From positions 179,929-243,928 of the forward strand of contig CACXPX010000003.1 of assembly GCA_902769705.1 (NCBI GenBank): 64,000 nt of DNA, in the 5' to 3' direction. Source of the DNA: an uncultured Prevotellaceae bacterium (GTDB lineage: Bacteria; Bacteroidota; Bacteroidia; Bacteroidales; Bacteroidaceae). The notes under the pieces are model-generated. The model saw only the letters and a list, made by a program, of their open reading frames with translations. It had not been told where the DNA came from and made no database searches. Shown one piece after another: positions 23,541 to 33,811 of the stretch (the first letter of the stretch is position 1; every line of letters begins with the position of its first letter). The translations under genes were made by a program, and so were the position numbers.

Positions 23541-25725
23541 AGGCGCGCTGATGGCCGTCATGTTGGGCGCCCTCGCACCCTTAACGCCAAACACTTCGCT
23601 CACCACCCTACCCTCGCTCATGGCACAAAACAAACTCTTCACACTCGAAGACCTCAATTACGGCGGAACCAACTACCGCAACATGGTGCCCCAAAGCCGC
23701 TATTTCACGTGGTGGGGCGAAGAGCTGGTGCGCCTCGACGTGGAAGAATGCTATCTGGTGAACAAGCAAACAGGCAAAGAGACGCTCCTGTTCAACGTCG
23801 ACGACATGAACGAAATCATCGCCGACCCCGACGAACACACGAAAGTGCACAGCCTCTTCACCCTACAGTTTCCCACCCCGGCGAAAACCATCGTCCAAGT
23901 GAATGCGGGTAGCAAGCGCTTTCTCGTCGACTGGAAGCAAAAGAAGACGCTCTTCGAGGTGCCTCCCATTGTGGGTGGCTCAAGATTGGAATACTGCCCC
24001 GCCAGCAAGGCTGCGGCTGCGCTGATTGACAACAACCTCTATGTGGTTGACGCCAACGGCAAGAAAACACAACTTTCCACCGATGGGTCGCGCGAAATCG
24101 TCTACGGGCAAAGCGTCCACCGCGATGAGTTTGGCATTGAGAAGGGAACTTTCTGGAGCCCCGACGGGCAACGGCTGGCTTTCTATCGCATGGACCAATC
24201 GATGGTTTCCGACTATCCGCAAGTGAACATCGACACGCGAGTGGCTTCTCACGAACCCGACAAATATCCCATGGCGGGCGAAACAAGCCATAAGGTGACC
24301 GTGGGCGTCTACGACCTGAAGACGCAGAAGACCATCTATCTGGATGCTGGCGATCCCACCGACCGCTATTTCACGAACATCGCCTGGAGCCCCGACGCCC
24401 AAACTATTTACATGTTCGAGCTGAACCGCGACCAAAACGACTGCCGGCTCGTGAGCTACAATGCCGTCACAGGGCAACGGATTGCCGAGCTCGACCGCGA
24501 AACGCATCCCAAATATGTGGAGCCTCTGCACCCCATCGAGTTCCTGCCGTGGGACGCTTCGAAATACATCATGCAAAGCCAGCGCGACGGATACAACCAC
24601 CTGTACCTCTGCAATGCGAAAGACGGCAAAATCATCAAGCAGCTCACGAGCGGGAAGTGGGTGGTGATGGAGGTTGTTGGATTCAACCAAAAGGCAAAAT
24701 CCATCATCATCGCCTCGAACGAGGCAAGTCCCATTCAGCGCAACATCTACGCCGTTGATGTGAAGACTGGCAAACGCACTCTGCTCGACAACGGTCGCGG
24801 ATACCACAGCGCCGATCTCTCAGCGGGTGGAGAATGGATGTTGGACAGCTATAGCGAGCCAGATGTTCCACGCGTGTATGCCGTTGCGAACACACAAAAA
24901 GCCAAGACATCGAAGACACTCTTCGCATCTGAGAATCCTTGGAAAGACTATCAGGTTCCCGAATTCTCGTGCGGAACCATCAAAGCTGCCGACGGACAGA
25001 CAGATTTGTACTACCGAATGGTGAAACCTCACGGTTTCGACCCCTCGAAAAAATATCCGACCGTCATCTATGTCTATGGCGGTCCGCATGCTCACAACGT
25101 TGATGCACGCTGGAACTATTGCAGCCGCTCGTGGGAGACATATATGGCGCAGAAGGGCTACGTGCTCTTCATCCTCGACAACCGTGGCTCCGAGAACCGC
25201 GGATGCGACTTCGAGCAAGCCACATTCCGCCAACTGGGACAGATTGAGATGGAAGACCAGATGAAAGGTGTGGAGTTCCTGAAGTCGCTCCCCTATGTCG
25301 ACCAAGAGCGCATAGGTGTCCACGGATGGAGCTTTGGCGGATACATGACCATCACCTTGATGACCAGCCACCCTGAGGTGTTCAAGGTAGGTGTGGCAGG
25401 CGGTCCCGTCATCGACTGGAAATGGTATGAGGTGATGTATGGCGAACGCTATATGGACACACCGCAGACCAACCCCGAAGGCTACGAGAAGTGCTCGCTC
25501 ATCAAGCAAGCCAAGAACCTGAAGGGAAAACTGCAAATCATCACGGGTTACAATGATGCGACGGTGGTGCCACAACATTGCCTATCGTTCATCGAAGCCT
25601 GCATACAAGCTGGCACTCAACCCGACTTCTTCGTCTATCCCGGCGAACCTCACAATATGCGTGGACACCAAAGCGTACATCTGCACGAACGCATCACGCA
25701 GTATTTTGAAGATTATCTGAAATGA
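23524..25725 (+). CDS. Dipeptidyl peptidase IV family serine peptidase (S9B)
   Basis: 733 residues. Signal-peptide-like N-terminus ending LMAQ, an eight-blade propeller region (about 40-490) and an alpha/beta-hydrolase domain. The triad is visible: Ser in HGWSFGGYMT (about 602), Asp in GYNDATVV (about 678) and His in GEPHNMRG (about 709). The periplasmic enzyme removes Xaa-Pro dipeptides, consistent with the peptide-based metabolism of Prevotella. The frame is open further upstream, but the ATG at 23524 gives the signal peptide and overlaps the methyltransferase stop by 17 nt. Confidence 0.88.
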   Translation: MKTMIKGALMAVMLGALAPLTPNTSLTTLPSLMAQNKLFTLEDLNYGGTNYRNMVPQSRYFTWWGEELVRLDVEECYLVNKQTGKETLLFNVDDMNEIIADPDEHTKVHSLFTLQFPTPAKTIVQVNAGSKRFLVDWKQKKTLFEVPPIVGGSRLEYCPASKAAAALIDNNLYVVDANGKKTQLSTDGSREIVYGQSVHRDEFGIEKGTFWSPDGQRLAFYRMDQSMVSDYPQVNIDTRVASHEPDKYPMAGETSHKVTVGVYDLKTQKTIYLDAGDPTDRYFTNIAWSPDAQTIYMFELNRDQNDCRLVSYNAVTGQRIAELDRETHPKYVEPLHPIEFLPWDASKYIMQSQRDGYNHLYLCNAKDGKIIKQLTSGKWVVMEVVGFNQKAKSIIIASNEASPIQRNIYAVDVKTGKRTLLDNGRGYHSADLSAGGEWMLDSYSEPDVPRVYAVANTQKAKTSKTLFASENPWKDYQVPEFSCGTIKAADGQTDLYYRMVKPHGFDPSKKYPTVIYVYGGPHAHNVDARWNYCSRSWETYMAQKGYVLFILDNRGSENRGCDFEQATFRQLGQIEMEDQMKGVEFLKSLPYVDQERIGVHGWSFGGYMTITLMTSHPEVFKVGVAGGPVIDWKWYEVMYGERYMDTPQTNPEGYEKCSLIKQAKNLKGKLQIITGYNDATVVPQHCLSFIEACIQAGTQPDFFVYPGEPHNMRGHQSVHLHERITQYFEDYLK

Positions 25726-25776
25726 CAACCTGTTTTCTAAAACATTTATTCTAACAACAATTAAAACTAAAAAACA

Positions 25777-26283
25777 ATGAAAAAACTATTGATGACATTC
25801 GTGGCATTTGCCATGATCGTGCCTTGCTTGGCACAAAAACCAGGTCTCGTGAAAGACGAAGACGGTTACACCAACGTCCGTAAAGGTCCGGGCACAACCT
25901 ACGACATCGTCGACCAAATTCCCGACGGTATGTTCGTTTACTACAAGGCTGGTCCTGACGGATGGAACCTGATTTACACGCCCACAGAGGGTGCTGAAAG
26001 CTATGAGTTCATCGGATTCATGGCCCGCAACAAGATTGTCGTTCCCAAGCGGAGTGGCGATTGGAAAAAGGTGGGAAAAGTGAAAGATGAAGACGGATAC
26101 ACCAACATTCGCAAAGGTCCGGGCACGAAGTACGACATTGTGGGGAAAGTGAAAGACGGAGGATACATTCTCTACAGTGGCGGCAGCAACGACCAGTGGT
26201 ACAAAGTCTATAAACAAGACGGAACCTTCCGCGGGTATATGGCTCGCAACAAAATAATGAAAACGGCATCGCCGTCTTTTTAA
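25777..26283 (+). CDS. Secreted protein with two bacterial SH3 domains
   Basis: 168 residues: signal peptide (cleavage after CLAQ), then two SH3b repeats, each starting VKDEDGYTNVRKGPGTTYDI or the near-identical VKDEDGYTNIRKGPGTKYDI and ending GFMARNKI/GYMARNKI. SH3b domains often bind cell-wall peptides. No catalytic domain is attached. The two repeats are similar enough to be a recent duplication. purD starts 17 nt downstream. Confidence 0.85.
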   Translation: MKKLLMTFVAFAMIVPCLAQKPGLVKDEDGYTNVRKGPGTTYDIVDQIPDGMFVYYKAGPDGWNLIYTPTEGAESYEFIGFMARNKIVVPKRSGDWKKVGKVKDEDGYTNIRKGPGTKYDIVGKVKDGGYILYSGGSNDQWYKVYKQDGTFRGYMARNKIMKTASPSF

Positions 26284-26299
26284 AACATTATAAACAGAC

Positions 26300-27568
26300 A
26301 TGAGAATCTTATTGTTAGGAAGCGGGGGACGCGAACATGCTCTCGCTTGGAAGATTGCGCAAAGCAAGCAAGTTGAGAAACTTTTCATCGCCCCAGGCAA
26401 CGCTGGGACAGCCAATTGCGGCGAGAATGTGCCCATCAAGGCCGACGACTTCGAGTCGGTGAAGGCGTTCGCCCTTGAAAATGGCGTCGACATGGTGGTG
26501 GTAGGCCCCGAAGACCCATTGGTGAAAGGCATTTACGATGAATTCAAGAACGACCCGCGAACCGCAGCTATCCCTGTCATAGGCCCTTCGAAAGCCGGTG
26601 CTGTGCTCGAGGGTTCGAAAGACTTCGCCAAGGCCTTCATGATGCGCCACAACATCCCCACCGCACAATACAAGACCTTCGACGGCGAGCATCTGGAAGA
26701 GGGACTTGCCTTCCTGGAGACGCTGAAGGCTCCCTACGTGCTGAAAGCCGACGGCTTGTGCGCTGGAAAAGGTGTGCTCATCCTGCCCACTCTTGACGAA
26801 GCCAAACGCGAACTCAAGGAGATGCTGGGCGGCATGTTCGGCAACGCATCCTCCCAAGTGGTCATCGAAGAGTTCTTGAGCGGCATCGAATGCTCGGTGT
26901 TCGTGCTCACCGACGGCCAACACTACAAGATTCTGCCTGAAGCAAAAGACTATAAGCGCATCGGAGAGGGCGACACAGGCCTCAACACGGGTGGTATGGG
27001 CAGCGTGACACCTGTTCCGTTCGCCACGAAGGAATGGATGCAGAAGGTGGAAGACCGCATCATCCGCCCCACCGTCGAGGGTTTGGCTGCCGAGGGAATC
27101 GACTACAAAGGCTTCATCTTCTTCGGCCTCATCAACGTTGAGGGCAACCCGATGGTCATCGAATACAATTGCCGTATGGGCGACCCCGAGACGGAAAGCG
27201 TCATGCTGCGCCTGAAGAGCGATATCGTTGATTTGTTCAACGGCGTTGCTGCCGGAGACCTCGACAAGCGCGAGATTGCTTTCGACGAGCGGGCAGCTGT
27301 CTGCGTGATGCTCGTCAGCGGCGGTTATCCGCAAGCCTATAAGAAAGGCTATCCCATCACGGGCATCAACGACGTGGAGGGCAGCATCGTCTTCCATAGC
27401 GGAACAGCCTTGAAAGACGGGCAAGTGGTCACAGCTGGCGGACGTGTGATTGCCGTGAGCAGCTATGGCGCCACGAAAGAGGAAGCGCTGAAGAAGTCGT
27501 TTGCCGAAGCCCAAAAGATACAGTTCACCGACAAGTATTTCCGTTCGGACATTGGTGCCGACCTCTAA
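26300..27568 (+). CDS. purD: Phosphoribosylamine-glycine ligase
   Basis: 422 residues, full length. N-terminal [28 protein letters not shown]-grasp motifs ([27 protein letters not shown]) and metal-binding [12 protein letters not shown] are all present. It joins glycine to phosphoribosylamine in purine synthesis. The gene ends at a hairpin 15 nt downstream. Confidence 0.96.
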   Translation: MRILLLGSGGREHALAWKIAQSKQVEKLFIAPGNAGTANCGENVPIKADDFESVKAFALENGVDMVVVGPEDPLVKGIYDEFKNDPRTAAIPVIGPSKAGAVLEGSKDFAKAFMMRHNIPTAQYKTFDGEHLEEGLAFLETLKAPYVLKADGLCAGKGVLILPTLDEAKRELKEMLGGMFGNASSQVVIEEFLSGIECSVFVLTDGQHYKILPEAKDYKRIGEGDTGLNTGGMGSVTPVPFATKEWMQKVEDRIIRPTVEGLAAEGIDYKGFIFFGLINVEGNPMVIEYNCRMGDPETESVMLRLKSDIVDLFNGVAAGDLDKREIAFDERAAVCVMLVSGGYPQAYKKGYPITGINDVEGSIVFHSGTALKDGQVVTAGGRVIAVSSYGATKEEALKKSFAEAQKIQFTDKYFRSDIGADL

Positions 27569-27582
27569 ACACTCATACATTT

Positions 27583-27636
27583 CCCCTATGCCCCCTTCCC
27601 CCCATACGGTCGCGGAGGAGAGCATAGGGGCTTTTT
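27583..27636 (+). terminator. Hairpin after purD
   Basis: CCCCTATGC (27583-27591) pairs with GCATAGGGG (27622-27630), followed by CTTTTTC. The next ATG is only 3 nt after the T run, so the structure may also gate translation of that gene. Confidence 0.7.
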
Positions 27637-27639
27637 CAA

Positions 27640-28575
27640 ATGAAAAGACTACAGAACAGAATTGCAGAAAACCGCTACGCGCTGCCTGTGACAGCCGTCT
27701 ACGGAATGCTGGTGTGCCTGGCTGCAGGGTTCATCGAGCACCAGATGTGGGTGCAGTCGGTGTGCCTAGTGGTGTCGACGTTGCTGATGGCCGAGCTGAA
27801 CAACTCCAACTCGCTCATCCGCATATACAGCCGCATGGTGTCGTGCTCCTATCTGGTGCTCACCGTGATGGCCTCTTTTCTGTTGCCGTCGATGCCGGGC
27901 GCCATCGTTGGGTTGTGCTTCATCGCCTTTTATCTGTCGCTTTTCAACGCCTATCAAGACCGACAAGCGGCGGGTTGGGTGTTCTACGCCTTCTTCGCCA
28001 TCGGAATGGCGAGCACGGTGTTTGTGCAAGTGCTGTTCTTCGTACCTGTGCTATGGATTCTGCTGGCGGTCAACATTCTGGCATTCAGCGCCCGCACTTT
28101 CTTTGCGTCGCTGCTGGGCCTCATCATGCCTTATTGGTTTATTGGCGCCTATTATGTCTTCACAGACGATTTCGAGCCATTCATCCAGCATTTCCTGAGC
28201 ATCACCAAGTTTGCCCGTCTGTTCGACTATTCGCTCGTGGGCGAGCATCAAATCGTGACATTCGCCTTCATGGTGCTCATCTCGATTGTCGGCATCGTGC
28301 ATTTCCTGCGCCATAGCTACAACGACAAGATTCGCACTCGCATGCTCTACGAGATTTTCATCACCATCGACATCTGCTGCATGGTGTTCATCGTGTTGCA
28401 ACCCCAGCACTACGACTGCGTACTCCACATCATGATTGTGAACACCGCTCCGCTCATCGGACATTTCATCGCCCTCACCCGAACACGGCTTACCAACATT
28501 TTCTTCATCACGTTGATGATAGTCGCCTTGCTCATCACCGCCTACAATCTATGGATATCATCATTGATTTTCTGA
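27640..28575 (+). CDS. Polytopic membrane protein, Bacteroidales-type, unknown function
   Basis: 311 residues with about eight to ten hydrophobic helices and few soluble loops (for example the FTDDFEPFIQHFL loop). No catalytic motif is visible. It belongs by look to a conserved but uncharacterised membrane family of Bacteroidales. It begins right behind the purD hairpin and overlaps the next membrane protein by 25 nt. Confidence 0.65.
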   Translation: MKRLQNRIAENRYALPVTAVYGMLVCLAAGFIEHQMWVQSVCLVVSTLLMAELNNSNSLIRIYSRMVSCSYLVLTVMASFLLPSMPGAIVGLCFIAFYLSLFNAYQDRQAAGWVFYAFFAIGMASTVFVQVLFFVPVLWILLAVNILAFSARTFFASLLGLIMPYWFIGAYYVFTDDFEPFIQHFLSITKFARLFDYSLVGEHQIVTFAFMVLISIVGIVHFLRHSYNDKIRTRMLYEIFITIDICCMVFIVLQPQHYDCVLHIMIVNTAPLIGHFIALTRTRLTNIFFITLMIVALLITAYNLWISSLIF

Positions 28576-29003
28576 CGGGTTACGGCTATTGGGGCATGCT
28601 GTTGGCTGCTTTTCTGGCTGGCAGTTTTTTCCCTTTTAGCAGCGAAGCCGTCATGGTGGCTTTGGCTGCCGCAGGATTGGAACCGTGGCCACTTGCAGTC
28701 TATGCCACCATTGGCAACGTGTTGGGAGGACTTTTCAACTATGGGGTCGGCAGACTGGGGAAACCCGAATGGATTGAACGCTATCTGCACGTGAAACCTG
28801 AAAGTCTGGCAAAGGCCGAACGTTTCATGGCCGGGCGTGGCGCATGGATGGGCTTCTTTGCCTTCCTTCCCATTCTTGGCAGCGCCATCACCATTGTTTT
28901 GGGATTGATGCGAGCCAACTTTGTCATATCATTCATCAGCATCAGCCTCGGAAAATTCTTGCGCTATGTGCTGCTCATCTACGGCGTAAGCATGCTTTTC
29001 TGA
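28551..29003 (+). CDS. YqaA/DedA-like small membrane protein
   Basis: 150 residues. Pattern GSFFPFSSEAVMVALAAAG near the first helix, then GNVLGGLFNYGVGRLG and the re-entrant-like FLPILGSAITIVLGLMRANF identify the SNARE-associated/DedA superfamily, YqaA branch. DedA proteins act in lipid or undecaprenyl-phosphate flipping; the YqaA branch is uncharacterised. The start lies in the end of the preceding gene. Confidence 0.75.
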   Translation: MDIIIDFLTGYGYWGMLLAAFLAGSFFPFSSEAVMVALAAAGLEPWPLAVYATIGNVLGGLFNYGVGRLGKPEWIERYLHVKPESLAKAERFMAGRGAWMGFFAFLPILGSAITIVLGLMRANFVISFISISLGKFLRYVLLIYGVSMLF

Positions 29004-29014
29004 TGGAACGCAAC

Positions 29015-29080
29015 GTCAGAAGCCGCAAGTGAGCGCGTCAGGTGTGGCATGTGAGGCGGTCAGATGCTACATGTGACAAT
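29015..29080. repeat. 22-nt-period array B (3 units)
   Basis: Units start at 29015, 29037 and 29059, all GTCAG-, with cores GCCGCAAGTGAG, GTGGCATGTGAG and GCTACATGTGAC. Same class as the right half of array A. Confidence 0.85.
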
Positions 29081-29157
29081 GCAAAAGACCATTTACAGCT
29101 CTAAACGCCTGCGAATACCCATCAATACGTTATATAATCTAAAAAACGCACCCCGTA

Positions 29158-29190
29158 TTTCCTACAACTCCCATCTTTTTATTATCTTTG
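29158..29190 (+). promoter_or_regulatory. Promoter of the DUF2723 operon
   Basis: TTTC (29158-29161), 21 nt, TATCTTTG (29183-29190). One mismatch in the -33 element. Leader of about 75 nt. Confidence 0.65.
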
Positions 29191-29271
29191 CAAGATAAAT
29201 GGCACTTGTTGTCGGCCAACACAACGCCATACCGACGTGAAACAAAAATAAACAAAGATAAAAAAGAACCA

Positions 29272-32200
29272 ATGAAACAGTACAAACTAGTGGACAATGT
29301 GATGGGATGGATTGCCTTCCTTGTGGCAGCCGTCGTCTATTGCTCCACGATTGAACCAACGGCCTCCTTCTGGGATTGCCCAGAGTTTATTTCCACAGGC
29401 TACAAACTCGAAGTGGGACACCCGCCAGGGGCACCTTTCTTCATGCTTACGGCCAACTTGTTCTCACAATTCGCCAGCGACCCGAGCCAGGTGGCACGAA
29501 TGGTGAACATCATGAGCGCGCTGCTCTCGGCCACCACCATCTTGTTCCTCTTCTGGACAATCACGCATCTCACGCGCAAGCTCATCCTGAAAGACTGGGG
29601 CGAGTTGACAACGGCGAAGCTGATTGCCATCGAAGCAAGCGGACTTGTGGGCGCCTTGATTTACACGTTCTCAGACACATTCTGGTTCTCGGCTGTCGAA
29701 GGTGAGGTCTACGCCTACAGTTCGGCTTTCACGGCCATCGTATTCTGGCTTATCCTGAAATGGGAAGACCATGCCGACGAACCTCACAGCGACCGTTGGC
29801 TGGTGCTCATCGCCTATATGACAGGCTTGTCTATCGGCGTTCACTTGCTAAACCTGCTCTGCATCCCCGCCATCGTACTGGTGTATTGCTACAAGCGGTT
29901 CCCCAACATCGAAGCCAAAGGTTCCATCGTGGCACTCGTCATCTCGTTCATCATCGTAGCCGCCGTGCTTTATGGCGTTGTGCCAGGCATCATCACCGTT
30001 GGCGGATGGTTTGAACTGTTCTTCGTGAACACGTTGGGAATGCCGTTCAACACCGGCGTCATCATCTACATCATCTTGTTGGTGGCTGCTGTAATTTGGG
30101 CCATCTATGAAACCTACACCGGAGGCAGCCAACGCCGCCAGAACCTGGCCTTCACGCTGAGCATCGCCATGCTGGGTATACCGTTCTATGGTTACGGAGC
30201 ATCATCGGTGATTATCGGCGTCATCGTGCTGGCCATCATTTGGTTCATCCTCAATCGCACGAAGACCGTTGACAAGAAAGCCATTCCCCTCATCACAGCT
30301 CGAGCCAAGAACACCATTCTGCTTTGCCTGCTGATGCTGATGATTGGCTATTCAACGTATGCCGTCATCGTGATTCGCTCGTCGTCGAACCCACCAATGG
30401 ACCAGAACTCGCCTGAAGACATCTTCACTTTGGGTAACTATCTGAGCCGCGACCAATATGGCGACCGCCCGTTGCTTTACGGACAAGCCTACACCTCGCA
30501 GGTGAAACTCGATGCCGACGGACAGTACTGCAAGCCGCGTATGAAAGAGGGAGCTCCCATCTACAGCCGCAAGGAAAAAGCTTTTGAAGAGGAGAAAGAC
30601 TCTTATTTCGTGGTGAGCCATAAAAACAAGTATGTCTATGCACAGAACATGCTGTTCCCACGTATGCACGACTCTGGTCATGCCAGAGCATACGAAGATT
30701 GGATGGGCGGTGTGGAAGGACGTAGTGTGCCATACGACCGATGTGGTGAGCCGATAACGGTGAAAATGCCGACACAATGGGAAAACATCCGTTTCTTCCT
30801 TTCCTATCAGTGCAACTTCATGTACTGGCGTTACTTCATGTGGAACTTTGCAGGCCGCCAAAACGACATACAAGGTAATGGCGAACTGGAACACGGCAAC
30901 TGGATTACGGGTATTCCCTTCATCGACAGGCTGATGTTGGGCGACCAGGATTTATTACCCGACGAACTGAAAAACAACAAGGGACACAACGTGTTCTATT
31001 GTCTACCCCTGCTGCTCGGCCTCATCGGCCTCTTCTGGCAGGCTTGGCGCGGACGTCGCGGTATACGCCAGTTCTGGGTGGTGTTCTTCCTGTTCTTCAT
31101 GACAGGTTTGGCTATCGTAATCTATCTGAACCAGACGCCTCAGCAACCTCGTGAGCGCGACTACGCTTATGCTGGCTCCTTCTATGCTTATGCCATTTGG
31201 TGTGGTATTGGCGTGGCAGCCATCATCGACCTTGTTCGCAAATACCTGAAGCTCCACGGTACCGTAGTGGCAGCTGTTGTTGGAGCCGCTTGTCTGCTTG
31301 TTCCTATTCAGATGGCTTCGCAGACTTGGGACGACCACGACCGTTCAAGACGTTACACCTGTCGCGACTTTGGCCAGAACTATCTGATGACCTTGCAAGA
31401 CGAAGGCAACCCCATTATCTTCACCAATGGCGACAACGACACCTTCCCACTCTGGTATAACCAAGATGTCGAAGGCATACGCACCGATGCCCGCGTGTGC
31501 AACCTTTCGTATCTGCAAACCGACTGGTACATCGACCAGATGAAACGTCCGGCCTACGATTCTCCGTCTTTGCCCATCACGTGGCCACGACTCGACTTCT
31601 GCTCGGGAACCAACGAATATGTTGAAGTGGTTCCAGAACTTAAGGAGAGAGTGTTGGAAGCCTACAAAGAGAATCCCGAAGACGCCAAAAGAGAGCTCGG
31701 CGATGAGCCTTTCGAACTGAAAAACATCCTGAAAAACTGGGTGCGTTCGAAAGACGCCGACAGACACGTGATTCCCACCGATACTGTCTTTGTGACCATC
31801 GACAAAGAAGCTGTGCGCAAGAGTGGCATGCTGATGGCTGCCGACAGTATTCCCGACAAGATGGTCATCTCGCTGGCAGGCAAACGCGCACTCTACAAGG
31901 GTGACCTCATGATGCTCGAGCTCATCTCGCAAGCCAACTGGGTGCGCCCCATCTATGTGGCCACCACCGTCGGTCAAGACAACTACATGAACTTGGGTGA
32001 GAATTTCGTGCAAGAGGGATTGGCTAACCGCATCACTCCATTCAGCACCTATCACACCGACCAAGACGGCAACTTGATACCTAACAGCGGCGTGAAGCAA
32101 CTTGACACCGAGAAGACCTTCAACAATGTAATGAACCGCTACAAATACGGTGGTCTTTCCGCACAAGGCCTTTATCTCGACGAGACGGTCATGCGCATGT

Positions 32201-32634
32201 GTTACACCCACCGTAATCTGCTGGGTACACTCGCCATGCAACTCATAGCAGAAGACAAGAAGGACAAGGCCCTGCAAGTGCTTCAGAAGTGTGAGAAGGA
32301 GATTCCCACCTACAATGTGCCTCACAACTATCGCAGTGGTTCGCTCGACATTGCGAACGCCTTCTCTATGTTGGGCAAGAAAGCCGAAGCCGGCAAGATT
32401 TTGGAAGAACTGTGGAAGAACTCTGCGCAATACCTGAAGTTCTACTTCTCACTCAACGACGGACGCTTCGCTTCCTCACAAGCCGACTACGTGCGCCATC
32501 TTTGGGTGATGCAAAGAATCATCCAGATTGAGGAAAAAGTCGATGCGAGCCGTGCCGCCAAGATGAACAAGGAACTGGAGATATACTACCAGTGGTATGA
32601 CGCAAAAGGCGGAACACTGCCAGGCTTTCAATAA
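29272..32634 (+). CDS. DUF2723 membrane glycosyltransferase-like protein
   Basis: 1120 residues from ATG 29272. The N-terminus has the DUF2723 signature TIEPTASFWDCPEFI and KLEVGHPPGAPFF, with the acidic residues of the GT-C fold, then about a dozen membrane helices up to about residue 690, including QTPQQPRERDYAYAGSFYAY, and a soluble C-terminal half with helical repeats. The eukaryotic relative TMEM260 is a protein O-mannosyltransferase, so transfer of a lipid-linked sugar to envelope proteins is plausible; the activity of bacterial members is unproven. The deacetylase gene follows after 3 nt. Confidence 0.82.
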   Translation: MKQYKLVDNVMGWIAFLVAAVVYCSTIEPTASFWDCPEFISTGYKLEVGHPPGAPFFMLTANLFSQFASDPSQVARMVNIMSALLSATTILFLFWTITHLTRKLILKDWGELTTAKLIAIEASGLVGALIYTFSDTFWFSAVEGEVYAYSSAFTAIVFWLILKWEDHADEPHSDRWLVLIAYMTGLSIGVHLLNLLCIPAIVLVYCYKRFPNIEAKGSIVALVISFIIVAAVLYGVVPGIITVGGWFELFFVNTLGMPFNTGVIIYIILLVAAVIWAIYETYTGGSQRRQNLAFTLSIAMLGIPFYGYGASSVIIGVIVLAIIWFILNRTKTVDKKAIPLITARAKNTILLCLLMLMIGYSTYAVIVIRSSSNPPMDQNSPEDIFTLGNYLSRDQYGDRPLLYGQAYTSQVKLDADGQYCKPRMKEGAPIYSRKEKAFEEEKDSYFVVSHKNKYVYAQNMLFPRMHDSGHARAYEDWMGGVEGRSVPYDRCGEPITVKMPTQWENIRFFLSYQCNFMYWRYFMWNFAGRQNDIQGNGELEHGNWITGIPFIDRLMLGDQDLLPDELKNNKGHNVFYCLPLLLGLIGLFWQAWRGRRGIRQFWVVFFLFFMTGLAIVIYLNQTPQQPRERDYAYAGSFYAYAIWCGIGVAAIIDLVRKYLKLHGTVVAAVVGAACLLVPIQMASQTWDDHDRSRRYTCRDFGQNYLMTLQDEGNPIIFTNGDNDTFPLWYNQDVEGIRTDARVCNLSYLQTDWYIDQMKRPAYDSPSLPITWPRLDFCSGTNEYVEVVPELKERVLEAYKENPEDAKRELGDEPFELKNILKNWVRSKDADRHVIPTDTVFVTIDKEAVRKSGMLMAADSIPDKMVISLAGKRALYKGDLMMLELISQANWVRPIYVATTVGQDNYMNLGENFVQEGLANRITPFSTYHTDQDGNLIPNSGVKQLDTEKTFNNVMNRYKYGGLSAQGLYLDETVMRMCYTHRNLLGTLAMQLIAEDKKDKALQVLQKCEKEIPTYNVPHNYRSGSLDIANAFSMLGKKAEAGKILEELWKNSAQYLKFYFSLNDGRFASSQADYVRHLWVMQRIIQIEEKVDASRAAKMNKELEIYYQWYDAKGGTLPGFQ

Positions 32635-32637
32635 AGA

Positions 32638-33249
32638 ATGATTATTGAACAACCAGCCAAATGGTTGCGATGGATATACCCAAAGGCGATTTGGAGGATG
32701 GATCCGTCGGTTCGAGCAGTCTATTTGACGTTCGACGACGGTCCCATCCCCGAATCTACCCCTTTCCTGCTCAAGACGCTTAGAGAGTTCGACGCAAAAG
32801 CCACATTCTTCATGGTGGGCGAGAATGTCGACCGCTATCCCGAATTGTTTCAGCAAATCATCGATGAAGGTCATCAAGTGGGCAACCACACCTACAACCA
32901 TTTGGGTGCCTTCAAGCATTGGGCAGCCACTTATCTCGTCAACACCCACAAAGCCAACATGCTTCTCAACACCCACCTGTTCCGCCCTCCACATGGATGG
33001 ATGAGGCGGAGCATCTACTATTGGTTGTCAAAAAAGTATAAAATCGTCATGTGGGACCTTGTCACACGCGACTATTCGAAATGGATGACTGCTGAAGACG
33101 TGCTCAACAATGTGAAACGCTATGCCCGAAACGGCTCCATCATCACGTTTCACGATTCGCTAAAAAGCATCGACAAACTGCGCTTCGCACTTCCCGAAGC
33201 ACTTAAATGGCTGAAAGAACAAGGATATGAGTTCAAGACCTTTGATTGA
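32638..33249 (+). CDS. Polysaccharide deacetylase family protein
   Basis: 203 residues, NodB fold: TFDDGP (metal and base Asp), HxxxH in GNHTYNH, then RPPHGW, WDLVTRDYS and a final TFHDS with the catalytic His. No signal peptide, so it would act in the cytosol or at the inner face of the membrane. Substrate unknown; the operon with a GT-C type transferase hints at modification of a lipid-linked glycan. Confidence 0.82.
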   Translation: MIIEQPAKWLRWIYPKAIWRMDPSVRAVYLTFDDGPIPESTPFLLKTLREFDAKATFFMVGENVDRYPELFQQIIDEGHQVGNHTYNHLGAFKHWAATYLVNTHKANMLLNTHLFRPPHGWMRRSIYYWLSKKYKIVMWDLVTRDYSKWMTAEDVLNNVKRYARNGSIITFHDSLKSIDKLRFALPEALKWLKEQGYEFKTFD

Positions 33250-33721
33250 CAAAACTGATAAAAAGGAAAAGCTCAAAGGCTCCAGCATCTATCAGTGGAT
33301 GCAACGCATCACTCAATATCTGGACCGCTACAACATCGACGGATTTGCGGGGCTCATCCCTGGAGGAATCGGAGATGCTGCAACAGGTCTTCTTTCGATT
33401 GTGCATATCTATTTCAGCGCCATCCGTCTGCGCTCCATTCCCCTCACATTAGCCATTCTCAACAACACGCTTCGCGACATTCTGCTCGGTATGATTCCGT
33501 TCTATGTGGGCGATGTCATCGACTTCTTTCACAAAGCCAACGTGAGGAATATGGCCCTTATTGACGGGTTCATCAACAACGACCCAGCCATCACCCACGA
33601 AGTCAACAAAAAAGCGTGGCAAGCCGCACTTGTGGTGTTTGCCCTATTGATAGGAATCGTGCTCATGATCTTCCTCCTCGTTTGGCTGACCAAAACCTTG
33701 GGCACCATCCTCTTCAGTTAA
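33227..33721 (+). CDS. DUF4112 membrane protein
   Basis: 164 residues with the DUF4112 pattern LIPGGIGDAATGLLSIVHIY, conserved LGMIPFYVGDVIDFFHKAN, and a C-terminal helix. Small inner-membrane family without known function. It overlaps the deacetylase gene by 23 nt and ends the operon. Confidence 0.78.
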   Translation: MSSRPLIDKTDKKEKLKGSSIYQWMQRITQYLDRYNIDGFAGLIPGGIGDAATGLLSIVHIYFSAIRLRSIPLTLAILNNTLRDILLGMIPFYVGDVIDFFHKANVRNMALIDGFINNDPAITHEVNKKAWQAALVVFALLIGIVLMIFLLVWLTKTLGTILFS

Positions 33722-33740
33722 AAAGCAATTCATAAATAAA

Positions 33741-33788
33741 CAAGAGCGGCTTATCCTGCAATCAGAATAGGCCGCTCTTGCTTTTCTT
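33741..33788. terminator. Bidirectional terminator
   Basis: A 14-bp stem starting CAAGAGCGGC and ending GCCGCTCTTG, T-rich on both sides, lies between convergent DUF4112 and mutase genes. Confidence 0.88.
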
Positions 33789-33811
33789 ATCAATTTCAGT
33801 TCACATGCTGA

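Noticed and set aside
21885-23657. Minus-strand frame of 590 codons opposite the RNA methyltransferase
   Set aside because: The plus strand has THUMP and methyltransferase motifs; the minus translation is low-complexity Leu/Val/Ala.
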